Source: JAJPXI01 sp045595705 (lineage in GTDB: Bacteria; Bacillota; Clostridia; Oscillospirales; Oscillospiraceae). Taken from it: a stretch of 10,368 nt of DNA. Under the pieces are notes generated by a model. The model made no database searches. It was not told the DNA's origin and worked only from the letters and a program-made list of their open reading frames with translations. The stretch spans positions 1 to 10,368 of the forward strand of contig JAZOBA010000157.1 of assembly GCA_045595705.1 (NCBI GenBank). The letters run 5' to 3'. Positions 1 through 6,995 of this stretch are shown here, piece by piece. A program made the position numbers and the translations under genes. How positions within the stretch are numbered: the stretch's first letter is position 1; every line of letters begins with the position of its first letter.

Positions 1-926
1 GCATACAGCGCGGTGGACAGGTACCGATCACCCGAATCGGGCAGCAGTACCACGATGTTCTTTCCCTTGTTTTCGCGCCGCTTCGCCAGCTGGATGGCCG
101 CCCATAGAGCCGCACCCGACGAAATGCCCACCAACACACCCTCCTGATAACCCATCTGCCGGGCGGTCTCCAAGGCATCGGCGTCAGCAACCGGAATCAC
201 TTCATCGTACACAGCAGTATTCAGCACATCGGGCACAAATCCGGCACCAATGCCCTGCAGACCGTGGGGTCCGGCTTTGCCTGCGCTCAACACAGCCGAA
301 GCAGCGGGCTCTACCGCCACAATGTTCACATTGGGGTTGCATTCTTTCAGATAGCGACCCGTGCCGGTAATGGTGCCGCCGGTACCGGCGCCCGCCACAA
401 AAATGTCTACCTTGCCGTCGGTATCAGCCCAAATCTCGGGACCGGTGGTGCCGTAATGGGCCTGCGCATTGGCCGGATTGATAAACTGACCGGGAATAAA
501 ACTGCCGGGAATCTCCTTTGCCAGCTGCTCGGCTTTTTCAATGGCGCCCGCCATACCTTTGGCTCCTTCTGTCAGCACCAGCCGGGCACCGTAAGCCTTC
601 ATCAAGGTGCGTCGCTCCACACTCATGGTGTCGGGCATGACGATGATAACCTGATAGCCGCGCACGGCAGCCACCGAACACAAACCGATACCGGTATTGC
701 CCGAGGTGGGTTCAATAATGGTAGCGCCCGGTTTCAAGACACCCCGGGCCTCGGCATCATCGAGCATGCTTTTTGCCGCTCGGTCCTTAACCGATCCGGC
801 GGGATTAAAATATTCCAGTTTGGCCAGAATTTTTGCTTCCAGACCAAGATTTTGTTCCAGATGAGTTAGCTCCAATAGCGGCGTATTACCGATGAGCTGC
901 TCAGCGCAGGTATAAATCCGTGCCAT
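1..926 (-). CDS. cysK: Cysteine synthase (O-acetylserine sulfhydrylase), C-terminal tip cut by window edge
   Basis: PLP-dependent enzyme that makes L-cysteine from O-acetylserine and sulfide in the cytoplasm. 308 residues are visible and no stop is reached, so only a few residues should be missing; bacterial CysK proteins are about 305-325 residues. The frame shows the full fold-type II signature: GNTPL at 13-17, the PLP-binding lysine K47 in GSVKDR, the substrate/PLP loop PTSGNTG at 73-79, QF-NP at 147-151, the phosphate-binding AGAGTGGT at 178-185, and a GISSGAA motif near the C-terminus. The ATG at 926-924 is chosen because it starts the usual N-terminal segment and follows an AGGCAGG-like ribosome site. 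A strong promoter lies just upstream. It is transcribed divergently from the Nudix gene; no serine acetyltransferase is visible. CysK is favoured over CysM or cystathionine beta-synthase by length and motifs, but substrate choice is inferred. Confidence 0.95.
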   Translation of the reverse strand, partial: MARIYTCAEQLIGNTPLLELTHLEQNLGLEAKILAKLEYFNPAGSVKDRAAKSMLDDAEARGVLKPGATIIEPTSGNTGIGLCSVAAVRGYQVIIVMPDTMSVERRTLMKAYGARLVLTEGAKGMAGAIEKAEQLAKEIPGSFIPGQFINPANAQAHYGTTGPEIWADTDGKVDIFVAGAGTGGTITGTGRYLKECNPNVNIVAVEPAASAVLSAGKAGPHGLQGIGAGFVPDVLNTAVYDEVIPVADADALETARQMGYQEGVLVGISSGAALWAAIQLAKRRENKGKNIVVLLPDSGDRYLSTALY

Positions 927-960
927 AAGGGCACCTGCCTTTCCGGGTAGGATTATTCTG

Positions 961-990
961 AGTATATTCTTTCGCACTTCCCTTTGTCAA
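961..990 (-). promoter_or_regulatory. Sigma-A-type promoter of cysK
   Basis: Read on the minus strand there is a perfect -35 TTGACA (990-985) and a -10 TATACT (966-961) with an 18-base spacer. The predicted start near 954 gives a leader of only about 28 nt, too short for a T-box or S-box, so any sulfur control would have to act at the DNA level. Seen directly; activity is inferred. Confidence 0.75.
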
Positions 991-1020
991 CCGGAGTTTG
1001 TCTGACCTTTTTCATCGGCA

Positions 1021-1049
1021 TTGAAACACCGCGGGAAATGTGGTACGAT
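1021..1049 (+). promoter_or_regulatory. Extended -10 promoter for the Nudix-apbE pair
   Basis: A -35 TTGAAA (1021-1026) and a -10 TACGAT (1044-1049) are separated by 17 bases, with a TG dinucleotide at 1041-1042 giving an extended -10. It points to a start near 1056, about 25 nt before the Nudix ATG, and lies back-to-back with the cysK promoter. Confidence 0.55.
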
Positions 1050-1081
1050 ATGCAAAACCATTTCCCGGGAGGTGTGTATCC

Positions 1082-1513
1082 ATGACATGGGAAAAATCCT
1101 GCGGCGCCGTTGTCTATACTACCGCAGACGGCCAGATTCAATATCTTCTGGCACAAAGTTTAGAGGGTGTTTACGGCTTTCCCAAGGGACATATGGAGCA
1201 AGGCGAATCCGAGGTCGAGACCGCCCTGCGGGAAGTCTTCGAGGAAACTAATATTCACGTGTCCCTTCTGGACGATTTTCGTGCTGTCAGCGAATATCCA
1301 CTTCCAAGGAAACCCGGCACCATGAAACAGGTGGTTTATTTTCTGGGTGAATATCACAATCAGCAGATCATTCACCAAAAAGAAGAACTGCGCGGTGCCC
1401 GCCTTGCATCCTACGAGGAGGCAATGCAGTTGCTTCGTTTCGAAGACGCCAAACAAATTCTGACCGACGCGAATACGGTTCTGCGCAAGCGCATTTGCGA
1501 GGGAATCAAATGA
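1082..1513 (+). CDS. Nudix hydrolase, probable diadenosine tetraphosphate (Ap4A)-type
   Basis: 143-residue cytoplasmic Nudix (MutT-fold) hydrolase, expected to cleave a nucleoside diphosphate linked to another group using Mg2+. The Nudix box runs from G36 to I58: G-x5-E (G36-E42), seven residues, then R50-E51-V-x-E54-E55, so all metal-binding glutamates are present. The glycine normally near the end of the box is N57. The N-terminus EKSCGAVVYT and the PKGHMEQGE segment resemble the asymmetric Ap4A hydrolase subgroup (NUDT2-like), which is inference. Start: an in-frame ATG at 1040 lies upstream, but the ATG at 1082 has GGGAGG at 1067-1072 with nine bases of spacing and begins at the conserved N-terminus, so 1082 is preferred. 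The stop overlaps the apbE start (ATGA at 1510-1513), implying translational coupling. Confidence 0.9.
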   Translation: MTWEKSCGAVVYTTADGQIQYLLAQSLEGVYGFPKGHMEQGESEVETALREVFEETNIHVSLLDDFRAVSEYPLPRKPGTMKQVVYFLGEYHNQQIIHQKEELRGARLASYEEAMQLLRFEDAKQILTDANTVLRKRICEGIK

Positions 1514-2520
1514 AACGTTTGCTTTGTTCTGCTTTGATTGTATTCCTGCTCCTGTCCGGCTGCAGCGCCAAGCCAGTACATCAGCAGTTTTTTGCCATGG
1601 ACACCGTCATGTCAATCACTGCCTATGGCGAGAGTTCCCAAGATGCCGTTGCCGCCGCAGTGGCCAAAGTAAATGAACTGGAAAGCCACCTTTCCCGCAC
1701 ACGCACCGGAAGCGAGATAACCGCCCTGTATCTGGCGGCACCCGAAGCAGTCAGCCTTTCGGAGGACACCCTGCGCATTCTCCGGCTTGCACAGGAATGG
1801 CATCAAAAAACCGATGGTGCCTTTGACGTAACCATTGCCCCCGTGGTGGCTGCATGGGGTTTTGGCGGCAGCGGAACCCATCAGGTGCCTACCCCTGAGA
1901 AGTTGGAAGAACTGCTGACCGTGGTGGACGGCTCTTCCGTCCTCCTGGCCGACACAACCGCCGCTCTGCCCCAAAAAGGTATGGAAATCGATCTGGGCGG
2001 CATTGCCAAGGGGTACGCCGGCGCAAAGGCAGAACAGATCCTGCGCAATCACGGTATTACCTCCGCACTGCTGGATCTGGGGCGCAACATCACGGTCATC
2101 GGAGTGAAACCGGATGGCAAACCATGGCGCATCGCGGTGCAGGATCCGACCGATCCCAACTGCGCTGTGGGTATCCTCTCCCTACAGGACTGCTCGGCAG
2201 TCACTTCGGGGGGATATCAGCGATACTTTGAGCAGAACGGCATTGTCTATCACCACATCATCGACCCCCGTACCGGTTATCCGGCAAATTCCGGCCTGCT
2301 TTCTGCCACAGTAGTGTGCGCCGACAGTACCCTGGCCGACCTGTTGTCCACAGCCGTATTCGTACTGGGAGAGCAGGCCGCTCTGGACCTATGGCGAGCC
2401 GAGGGCGGATTCGAACTGGTGCTGGTCACCGAAGACGGACGCACTGTGGTCACAGCCGGTCTGTCCGACTGTTTTGAGCCAAACCAATCAGTCTCAAACG
2501 TTACGGAATATGTCACCTGA
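1510..2520 (+). CDS. apbE: FAD:protein FMN transferase, ApbE lipoprotein
   Basis: 336-residue ApbE-family enzyme that transfers FMN from FAD to threonine residues of extracytoplasmic redox proteins such as RnfG/NqrC-type subunits, with Mg2+. The N-terminus is a lipoprotein signal: two basic residues, a hydrophobic stretch 4-15, and the lipobox LSGC with the lipidated cysteine at C18. Family motifs follow in order: MDTVMSITAYG (30-40), DGAFDVTIAPV (102-112), IDLGGIAKGYA (160-170), a GGYQRYF segment (234-240), HHIIDPRTGYP (248-258), and AD-x4-AD-x2-STA (271-282), where D277 and T281 should be metal ligands. The usual DLGGN element reads DLGRN, with R192 in place of the second glycine. The start at 1510 is preferred over the upstream TTG at 1495 because it has GAGGG at 1499-1503, begins the signal peptide and overlaps the Nudix stop. 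No flavinylation target is encoded in the window. Confidence 0.93.
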   Translation: MKRLLCSALIVFLLLSGCSAKPVHQQFFAMDTVMSITAYGESSQDAVAAAVAKVNELESHLSRTRTGSEITALYLAAPEAVSLSEDTLRILRLAQEWHQKTDGAFDVTIAPVVAAWGFGGSGTHQVPTPEKLEELLTVVDGSSVLLADTTAALPQKGMEIDLGGIAKGYAGAKAEQILRNHGITSALLDLGRNITVIGVKPDGKPWRIAVQDPTDPNCAVGILSLQDCSAVTSGGYQRYFEQNGIVYHHIIDPRTGYPANSGLLSATVVCADSTLADLLSTAVFVLGEQAALDLWRAEGGFELVLVTEDGRTVVTAGLSDCFEPNQSVSNVTEYVT

Positions 2521-2530
2521 ACAAAACAAG

Positions 2531-2564
2531 CACCGCCCGGAGAATCTCCGGGCGGTGTTATTGT
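2531..2564. terminator. Bidirectional rho-independent terminator between apbE and the CorC-like gene
   Basis: A perfect 12-bp GC-rich stem (2531-2542 with 2546-2557) with a 3-nt loop is followed by TTATTGTTT on the plus strand. On the minus strand the hairpin is followed by CTTGTTTTGT, so it can serve both converging genes. Confidence 0.85.
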
Positions 2565-2584
2565 TTCTGTATGGTAACAAACGG

Positions 2585-3925
2585 TCACTTTTCTTCTTTG
2601 TCGTCGGTCTGCTCCAGTTTGGAAACCATCGCCCACTCCACGCGGCGATCGGACAGTTCGATCACCTTCACATGAAGGCCGCAGACGTCCACTTCCACCT
2701 GGCTGCCATCATCGGGAATGACCGACAGCTGGGAGAAAACCAGACCGCCCAAGGTGTCATACTCCTCGTCTTCCGAGAATTCGAGCTCCAGTTCTTCCGC
2801 CAACAGTTCCAGTTCGGCCGAACCGGCCACCTTCCAGAGGTTGTCCTCCAGCTTGGTGATTTCACGCTCGTCTTGAGGGTCAAATTCATCATAAATGTTA
2901 CCCACGATCTCTTCCAGCAGGTCCTCCAAGGTCACCAAACCGGACGTACCGCCGTACTCGTCCACCACGATGGCCATATGTACCTTCTTGCTCTGCATAT
3001 CGCGGAAGAGCACGTCGGTGCGAACCGATTCAGGTACAAAATAGGCGGGACGCAGCAGATCCCGGATGGCCTTGGGCTGCTCACGGTGGGTGTTCAGCAG
3101 AAATTCACGGGTGCTGAGCGTACCCACAATGTCATCGGCATTCTCATCATAGACCGGGAAACGGGACAGACCCGACTCCTCGATGGTCTTAAGGATCTCC
3201 TCGGCAGGATCATCCACCCAGAGCATAACCATATCGGTACGGTGAATCATGACATCTTCGGCCGTGTTGTTATTAAACTCGAAGATGTTTTCGATCATTT
3301 CACGCTCGTTGGTCTCAATGGCACCGGTTTCTTCGCCGATATCCACCATCATGCGGATTTCGTCCTCCGAAACTTCCTCCTCCACTTCCTTGGGATCGAT
3401 GCCCAGCAGACGCAGAACACCGTTGGTGGACTTGGACAGCAGCCAGATCAGCGGACGGAACAGGGCCGACAGAGCGCTGACCACACCGCAGGTGGCGCGG
3501 GCCACACCCTCGGTCTTTTTCATGGCCAGACGTTTGGGAACCAACTCGCCGAGCACCAAAGTGAAGTAAGAAAGGATCAGAGTGATCACAATCACGCAGA
3601 TCGCATTCAATGTCTTTTCGGGTACGGGAACACCGCAGACGACGGCAAGCCAGAACGCCAACCGCTCAGCAAAACTGTCGGCCGCAAAGGCGGATGCCAG
3701 AAAGCCGGCCAAAGTGATGCCAATCTGGATGGTAGACAGGAAACTCCCCGGCTCCTGAATCAGCTTGAGCAATTTGGCTGCCTTTTTATCGCCGTCCTCG
3801 GCCAATTTTCGCATCTTTCCCTCGGACAGGGATACGAGCGCCATTTCGGACGCGGCAAAAAAAGCATTCAACAAAATCAGAATAATTAGAACTAAAATCT
3901 GGGGCAACAACGGGTCCTCCGTCAA
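2585..3925 (-). CDS. CNNM/CorC (HlyC/TlyC) family membrane protein with CBS pair
   Basis: 446-residue integral membrane protein of the CNNM/CorC family, often annotated as a hemolysin-like protein but associated with Mg2+ or Co2+ efflux and homeostasis. The N-terminal DUF21/CNNM domain (about 5-190) shows the FFAASEMAL motif (22-30) at the end of the first membrane segment and further hydrophobic stretches near 64-82, 88-130 and 143-165. A cytosolic CBS pair follows (about 222-280 and 288-345, with VVDEYGGTSGLVTLEDLLEE at 320-339). A CorC_HlyC domain closes the protein (about 355-438). The start is a TTG at 3925-3923; AAGGAGG eight bases upstream and the complete first membrane segment support it, and the first internal ATG would remove that segment. 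It is monocistronic as far as visible: divergent from the CLC gene and convergent with apbE. The transported ion cannot be told from sequence. Confidence 0.93.
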   Translation of the reverse strand: MTEDPLLPQILVLIILILLNAFFAASEMALVSLSEGKMRKLAEDGDKKAAKLLKLIQEPGSFLSTIQIGITLAGFLASAFAADSFAERLAFWLAVVCGVPVPEKTLNAICVIVITLILSYFTLVLGELVPKRLAMKKTEGVARATCGVVSALSALFRPLIWLLSKSTNGVLRLLGIDPKEVEEEVSEDEIRMMVDIGEETGAIETNEREMIENIFEFNNNTAEDVMIHRTDMVMLWVDDPAEEILKTIEESGLSRFPVYDENADDIVGTLSTREFLLNTHREQPKAIRDLLRPAYFVPESVRTDVLFRDMQSKKVHMAIVVDEYGGTSGLVTLEDLLEEIVGNIYDEFDPQDEREITKLEDNLWKVAGSAELELLAEELELEFSEDEEYDTLGGLVFSQLSVIPDDGSQVEVDVCGLHVKVIELSDRRVEWAMVSKLEQTDDKEEK

Positions 3926-3958
3926 GGTAAATTCCTCCTTTTAAGTACATACACAGGT

Positions 3959-3987
3959 AGTATAACACATACATAGAAAAAAATCAT
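3959..3987 (-). promoter_or_regulatory. Possible promoter of the CorC-like gene
   Basis: A TATACT -10 (3964-3959) is clear on the minus strand within an A/T-rich spacer. The -35 is poor: ATGATT at 17 bases, or TTGATG at 20 bases (3990-3985). The expected start near 3952 leaves a leader of about 26 nt that contains AAGGAGG. Confidence 0.35.
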
Positions 3988-4005
3988 CAAAAATTTTCAC
4001 GAATA

Positions 4006-4034
4006 CTGTCATAATACAAAAAATTTGATATAAT
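4006..4034 (+). promoter_or_regulatory. Promoter of the CLC-sdaAB-sdaAA operon
   Basis: A perfect -10 TATAAT (4029-4034) lies 17 bases after CTGTCA (4006-4011), a 4/6 match to TTGACA. The leader to the start codon would be about 33 nt, with no room for a long riboswitch. I looked for the fluoride (crcB) riboswitch in this spacer and saw no match to the parts of its consensus I can recall. Confidence 0.6.
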
Positions 4035-4073
4035 GTGGTTTAAAGTACTTTATCCACAGGAAGGATGACTAGC

Positions 4074-5384
4074 ATGCCACCCCGTTCCGAATGGAAAAAC
4101 CGCCTGCTGCACAAGGCGGAAGACCCCATCGTGTTCCTGCGCTGGCTTTTGTTTTCCGCTGTCATCGGTCTGGTCGCCGGTACCGTCAGCACTGCCTTTT
4201 ATTATTCCTTTCACTGGGTCACCGAAACTCGTACCGCCCATCCCTGGCTGCTCTGGCTGCTTCCTGTGGGTGGAATCGTCATCGTTCTGCTGTACCGGCT
4301 GTGCGGCATGGAGATCGACCGAGGCATCAATCTGGTGCTGACCAATGTGCGTGAAAACTCCTCTCTGCCCCTGCGCACCGCTCCATTGGTGTTCATTTCC
4401 ACCATCATCACCCATCTGGTGGGCGGCTCCTCCGGACGCGAGGGCGCCATTCTCCAAATTGGCGGCTCCATTTCCGCTTTCATCGGACGGCTCATGCATT
4501 TGGACGAGAAAGACAGCCGGGTGATCACCATGTGCGGCATGTCGGCCGCCTTTGCCGCCCTGTTCGGAACTCCCCTGACCGCCGCTATCTTCGCCATGGA
4601 AGTGATTAGTGTTGGTGTCATGTACTACGCCGCCATTGTTCCCTGCGTTCTCTCAGCCATCATTGGGCTTTCGGTGGCCAAATTCTTCGGCGTACCTGTC
4701 ACCGCCTTTGATCTGGAAGGCATCCCCCAGCTCAATCTGACCACACTGGCGCAAGCGCTGATTATGGGTGTTCTGCTGGCATTGCTGTCCATTCTGTTCT
4801 GCAAGACCATGTTTCTGGTCTCCCGTCAGTACAAAAAAACCTTCCCGAATTCCTTTGTCCGCATTCTGGTCGGTTCCGTCCTGGTTTTGACCGTGACGTA
4901 TGTTGTTTGGATTTGGAACCCCGGCACCTATGACTATGTTGGCGCAGGCGAGGCCGTCATCCACGCTGCTATCGCAGGGCATGCGCGCCCTGAGGCCTTT
5001 CTTCTGAAAATTCTGCTGACCGCTCTGACGCTGGGTGCCGGTTTCAAGGGGGGCGAGATCGTTCCCGTCTTTTTCACCGGCGCCACCTTCGGCTGTGTGA
5101 CCGCCCCCTTGATTGGTCTGCACCCCTCTTTCGGTGCCGGACTGGGCATGGTGGGGCTGTTCTGCGGCGTAACCAACTGCCCGCTGTCCTCTCTGCTTCT
5201 TGCGCTGGAACTGTTCGCCAGCAGCAGTTACGGCATGTTCTCCGGCCAGAGCTTGTGTCTGTTCGCCGTAGTCATCGCGGTATCCTATATGCTGTCGGGC
5301 TATTACAGCCTGTACACCGAACAGAAAATCCTGTACAGCAAACTTCGCCCCGAGTTCCTCAACCGCAAGGCAGGCAAAAAATAA
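4074..5384 (+). CDS. CLC-family anion transporter with variant selectivity motifs
   Basis: 436-residue polytopic CLC protein that exchanges or conducts anions (chloride or fluoride) across the cytoplasmic membrane. Evidence is the gating-glutamate motif GGSSGREGA at 117-125 (E123 as the external gate; the usual proline is A125), the downstream glutamate in FAMEV (E176), and GFKGGEIVP at 323-331 in place of the standard GIFAP-type motif. The first filter motif, GSGIP in classical Cl-/H+ exchangers, appears replaced by RGINLVL around 83-89. From memory this GINL/GREGA/GGEIVP pattern is closer to the CLC-F branch (fluoride exporters and relatives) than to E. coli ClcA; that assignment is inference. 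It has no C-terminal CBS domains. Two in-frame ATGs exist (4065 and 4074): the first abuts the AGGAAGG site, the second has about eight bases of spacing, so 4074 is chosen. sdaAB follows after 30 bases with no terminator between. Confidence 0.9.
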   Translation: MPPRSEWKNRLLHKAEDPIVFLRWLLFSAVIGLVAGTVSTAFYYSFHWVTETRTAHPWLLWLLPVGGIVIVLLYRLCGMEIDRGINLVLTNVRENSSLPLRTAPLVFISTIITHLVGGSSGREGAILQIGGSISAFIGRLMHLDEKDSRVITMCGMSAAFAALFGTPLTAAIFAMEVISVGVMYYAAIVPCVLSAIIGLSVAKFFGVPVTAFDLEGIPQLNLTTLAQALIMGVLLALLSILFCKTMFLVSRQYKKTFPNSFVRILVGSVLVLTVTYVVWIWNPGTYDYVGAGEAVIHAAIAGHARPEAFLLKILLTALTLGAGFKGGEIVPVFFTGATFGCVTAPLIGLHPSFGAGLGMVGLFCGVTNCPLSSLLLALELFASSSYGMFSGQSLCLFAVVIAVSYMLSGYYSLYTEQKILYSKLRPEFLNRKAGKK

Positions 5385-5414
5385 CCCATCTTCCCTTTAC
5401 CGGAGGAAAAAATT

Positions 5415-6083
5415 ATGAACATTTTTGACATTATGGGTCCCGTAATGGTGGGTCCGTCTTCTTCTCACACTGCAGGAGCAGTACGCATCGGTCTGATCTC
5501 CCGGCGGCTGCTTGGTTCCCAACCGGTGAGTGCCACCTTGATGCTCCACGGCTCCTTTGCCGCCACCGGAACCGGACACGGCACCGACAAGGCCCTGGTA
5601 GCCGGTCTGCTGGGTATGCAGCCCGATGACCCCAACATCCCCCGCGCCTTCCTTCTGGCCGAGCAGGCCGGAATGAACCTGACCATCGGCACGGTATCCC
5701 TGCGGGGTGCCCATCCAAACACCGTCATCCTGACTCTGACCAACGCCGAAGGCCGCACACTGGAAATCAATGCCTCCAGTCTGGGTGGCGGGCGAGTGCG
5801 CGTCAATTCGCTGGATGGACTGGACGCCAGTTTTACCGGTGATTACCCAACCTTGATCATCCGCAACGAGGACCGTCCCGGTCTGGTGGCCGACGTGGCC
5901 ACGCTGCTCAGTGAGCGAAATGTCAACATCGCCACTATGCAGTTATACCGCGACCGGCGAGGTGGTCTTGCCGTTATGGTCATCGAAAGTGACCAACCAA
6001 TTTATCCCGCCACCGCAGAACTTCTACGCTCCCACCCCGGCATTGTCCGGGTGGTTTATCTGGATTTAGAGGAGGGTTGCTGA
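5415..6083 (+). CDS. sdaAB: L-serine dehydratase, iron-sulfur-dependent, beta subunit
   Basis: 222-residue beta subunit of the two-part [4Fe-4S] L-serine dehydratase (serine to pyruvate plus ammonia, cytoplasm). The N-terminal domain (about 1-140) opens with DIMGPVMVGPSSSHTAGAVR, where GPSSSHTAG (13-21) is the family hallmark, and has the conserved HGSFAATGTGHGTDKAL segment at 45-61. The C-terminal ACT domain (about 146-218) contains RNEDRPGLVADVATLL and NVNIATMQL, the pattern that binds L-serine or another amino acid for regulation. The ATG at 5415 follows GGAGG (5402-5406) with eight bases of spacing. Its length agrees with clostridial SdaAB proteins of about 220 residues. The stop is one base from the sdaAA start, and the sdaAA ribosome site lies inside its last codons, so the subunits should be made in step. 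Confidence 0.95.
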   Translation: MNIFDIMGPVMVGPSSSHTAGAVRIGLISRRLLGSQPVSATLMLHGSFAATGTGHGTDKALVAGLLGMQPDDPNIPRAFLLAEQAGMNLTIGTVSLRGAHPNTVILTLTNAEGRTLEINASSLGGGRVRVNSLDGLDASFTGDYPTLIIRNEDRPGLVADVATLLSERNVNIATMQLYRDRRGGLAVMVIESDQPIYPATAELLRSHPGIVRVVYLDLEEGC

Positions 6084-6084
6084 T

Positions 6085-6939
6085 ATGGCCTTTCATTCGA
6101 TTGAAACCCTGTTGAACGCTGCTGCAGACAAGCCCCTCTGGCAGGCCGTGCAGGAAGATGACTGCCGCGACCGCGGCGTGGAACAAACTGACAGTCAGGG
6201 GCGTATGGAAACCCTCTGGCGCGCCATGGTAAACTCCGTGGCACAGTATGACTGCGAGCGGCGTTCTGCCTCCGGATTGGTGGGCGGTGCCGGTGGGCAG
6301 ATGGAGGGCATGGACGACACCCTCTGCGGCCCGTTTATTCAGCAGGTCATCTCCACCGCCCTGAAAACCGGCGAATGCAATGCCTGCATGGGCTGCATCG
6401 TGGCCGCTCCCACGGCGGGCGCATCGGGTGTTATGCCTGCAGTATTGATCCCTACCCAACAGAAATTCAGCCTGTCCGAAGACGCAATGGTTCAGGCCCT
6501 GTTCGTAGCCGCCGGTTTTGGTCAGGTCATTGCCACCCGTGCCTCCATCTCGGGCGCCGAGGGCGGATGTCAGGCCGAGATCGGCTCGGCCAGCGCCATG
6601 GCCGCCGCCGCTCTGGTTCACCTGCGTGGTGGCTCTCCCCAACAGATGGCCGCTGCCTGCGCCATGGCCATCAAAAACCTGCTGGGTCTGGTCTGCGATC
6701 CCGTGGCCGGTCTGGTGGAAGTCCCCTGCGTCAAACGCAACGTCATCGGCGCTATGAATGCCCTGTCCTGTGCCGATATGGCACTGGCCGGTATCACATC
6801 GGCCATCCCCTGTGATGAAGTCATCGATGCTATGCGCTCGGTGGGCGACAGTCTGCCCGCCGCACTGCGAGAAACCGGCATGGGCGGTCTGGCCATCACT
6901 CCCACCGGACAAAAGGTAGCAGAGGGATTCCTCAAGTAA
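6085..6939 (+). CDS. sdaAA: L-serine dehydratase, iron-sulfur-dependent, alpha subunit
   Basis: 284-residue alpha (catalytic, cluster-binding) subunit partnering SdaAB. Three cysteines fit the known cluster ligands of the fused bacterial enzyme by spacing: C162 (GGCQAEIGSA), C204 (LVCDPVAGLV) and C215 (VPCVKRN), separated by 42 and 11 residues as in the structurally studied Legionella enzyme (C343, C385, C396, from memory). The substrate loop APTAGASGVMPAVL lies at 108-121. A further cysteine group CNACMGC (98-104) precedes it. The cluster leaves an open iron site that activates serine, so the enzyme is oxygen-sensitive, consistent with an anaerobe. The ATG at 6085 follows GGAGGG (6071-6076) with eight bases of spacing. 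A terminator hairpin follows within 11 bases of the stop, closing the operon. Confidence 0.95.
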   Translation: MAFHSIETLLNAAADKPLWQAVQEDDCRDRGVEQTDSQGRMETLWRAMVNSVAQYDCERRSASGLVGGAGGQMEGMDDTLCGPFIQQVISTALKTGECNACMGCIVAAPTAGASGVMPAVLIPTQQKFSLSEDAMVQALFVAAGFGQVIATRASISGAEGGCQAEIGSASAMAAAALVHLRGGSPQQMAAACAMAIKNLLGLVCDPVAGLVEVPCVKRNVIGAMNALSCADMALAGITSAIPCDEVIDAMRSVGDSLPAALRETGMGGLAITPTGQKVAEGFLK

Positions 6940-6949
6940 AACAACACAC

Positions 6950-6995
6950 AAGGGCGTGCCACAATATGCGGCACGCCCTTGATTTACAGTTTTTC
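6950..6995. terminator. Terminator hairpin after sdaAA, probably shared with the converging small gene
   Basis: An 11-bp stem AAGGGCGTGCC/GGCACGCCCTT (6950-6960 with 6970-6980) has a 9-nt loop. On the plus strand the T-run is displaced (GATTTACAGTTTTT, to 6995), so termination there may be weaker. On the minus strand it is followed by GTGTGTTGTTTTA. It lies four bases past the stop of the minus-strand gene. Confidence 0.65.

Noticed and set aside
264..869. Plus-strand 201-codon open frame
   Set aside because: Antisense to cysK, whose PLP lysine and all family motifs are intact on the minus strand.
927..960. T-box or S-box control of cysK
   Set aside because: The promoter sits so close to the gene that the leader is only about 28 nt, leaving no room for such an RNA.
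2474..3889. Plus-strand 471-codon open frame
   Set aside because: It starts inside apbE, reads through the terminator hairpin and is antisense to the CorC-like gene. Its product is rich in Q, H, G and N with no domain pattern, while the opposite strand encodes a complete recognisable protein with a good ribosome site.
3926..4073. Possible fluoride riboswitch before the CLC gene
   Set aside because: The spacer is A/T-rich with two divergent promoters. I saw none of the conserved fluoride riboswitch segments I can recall, and the leader of about 33 nt is too short to hold one.
4065..4073. Upstream ATG for the CLC gene
   Set aside because: The ribosome site AGGAAGG abuts this ATG with no spacing; the ATG at 4074 has a normal distance.
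5980..6951. Minus-strand 323-codon open frame over sdaAB/sdaAA
   Set aside because: Antisense shadow of high-GC coding sequence: composition is G/H/Q-rich, with no ribosome site, and the plus strand carries all serine dehydratase signatures.
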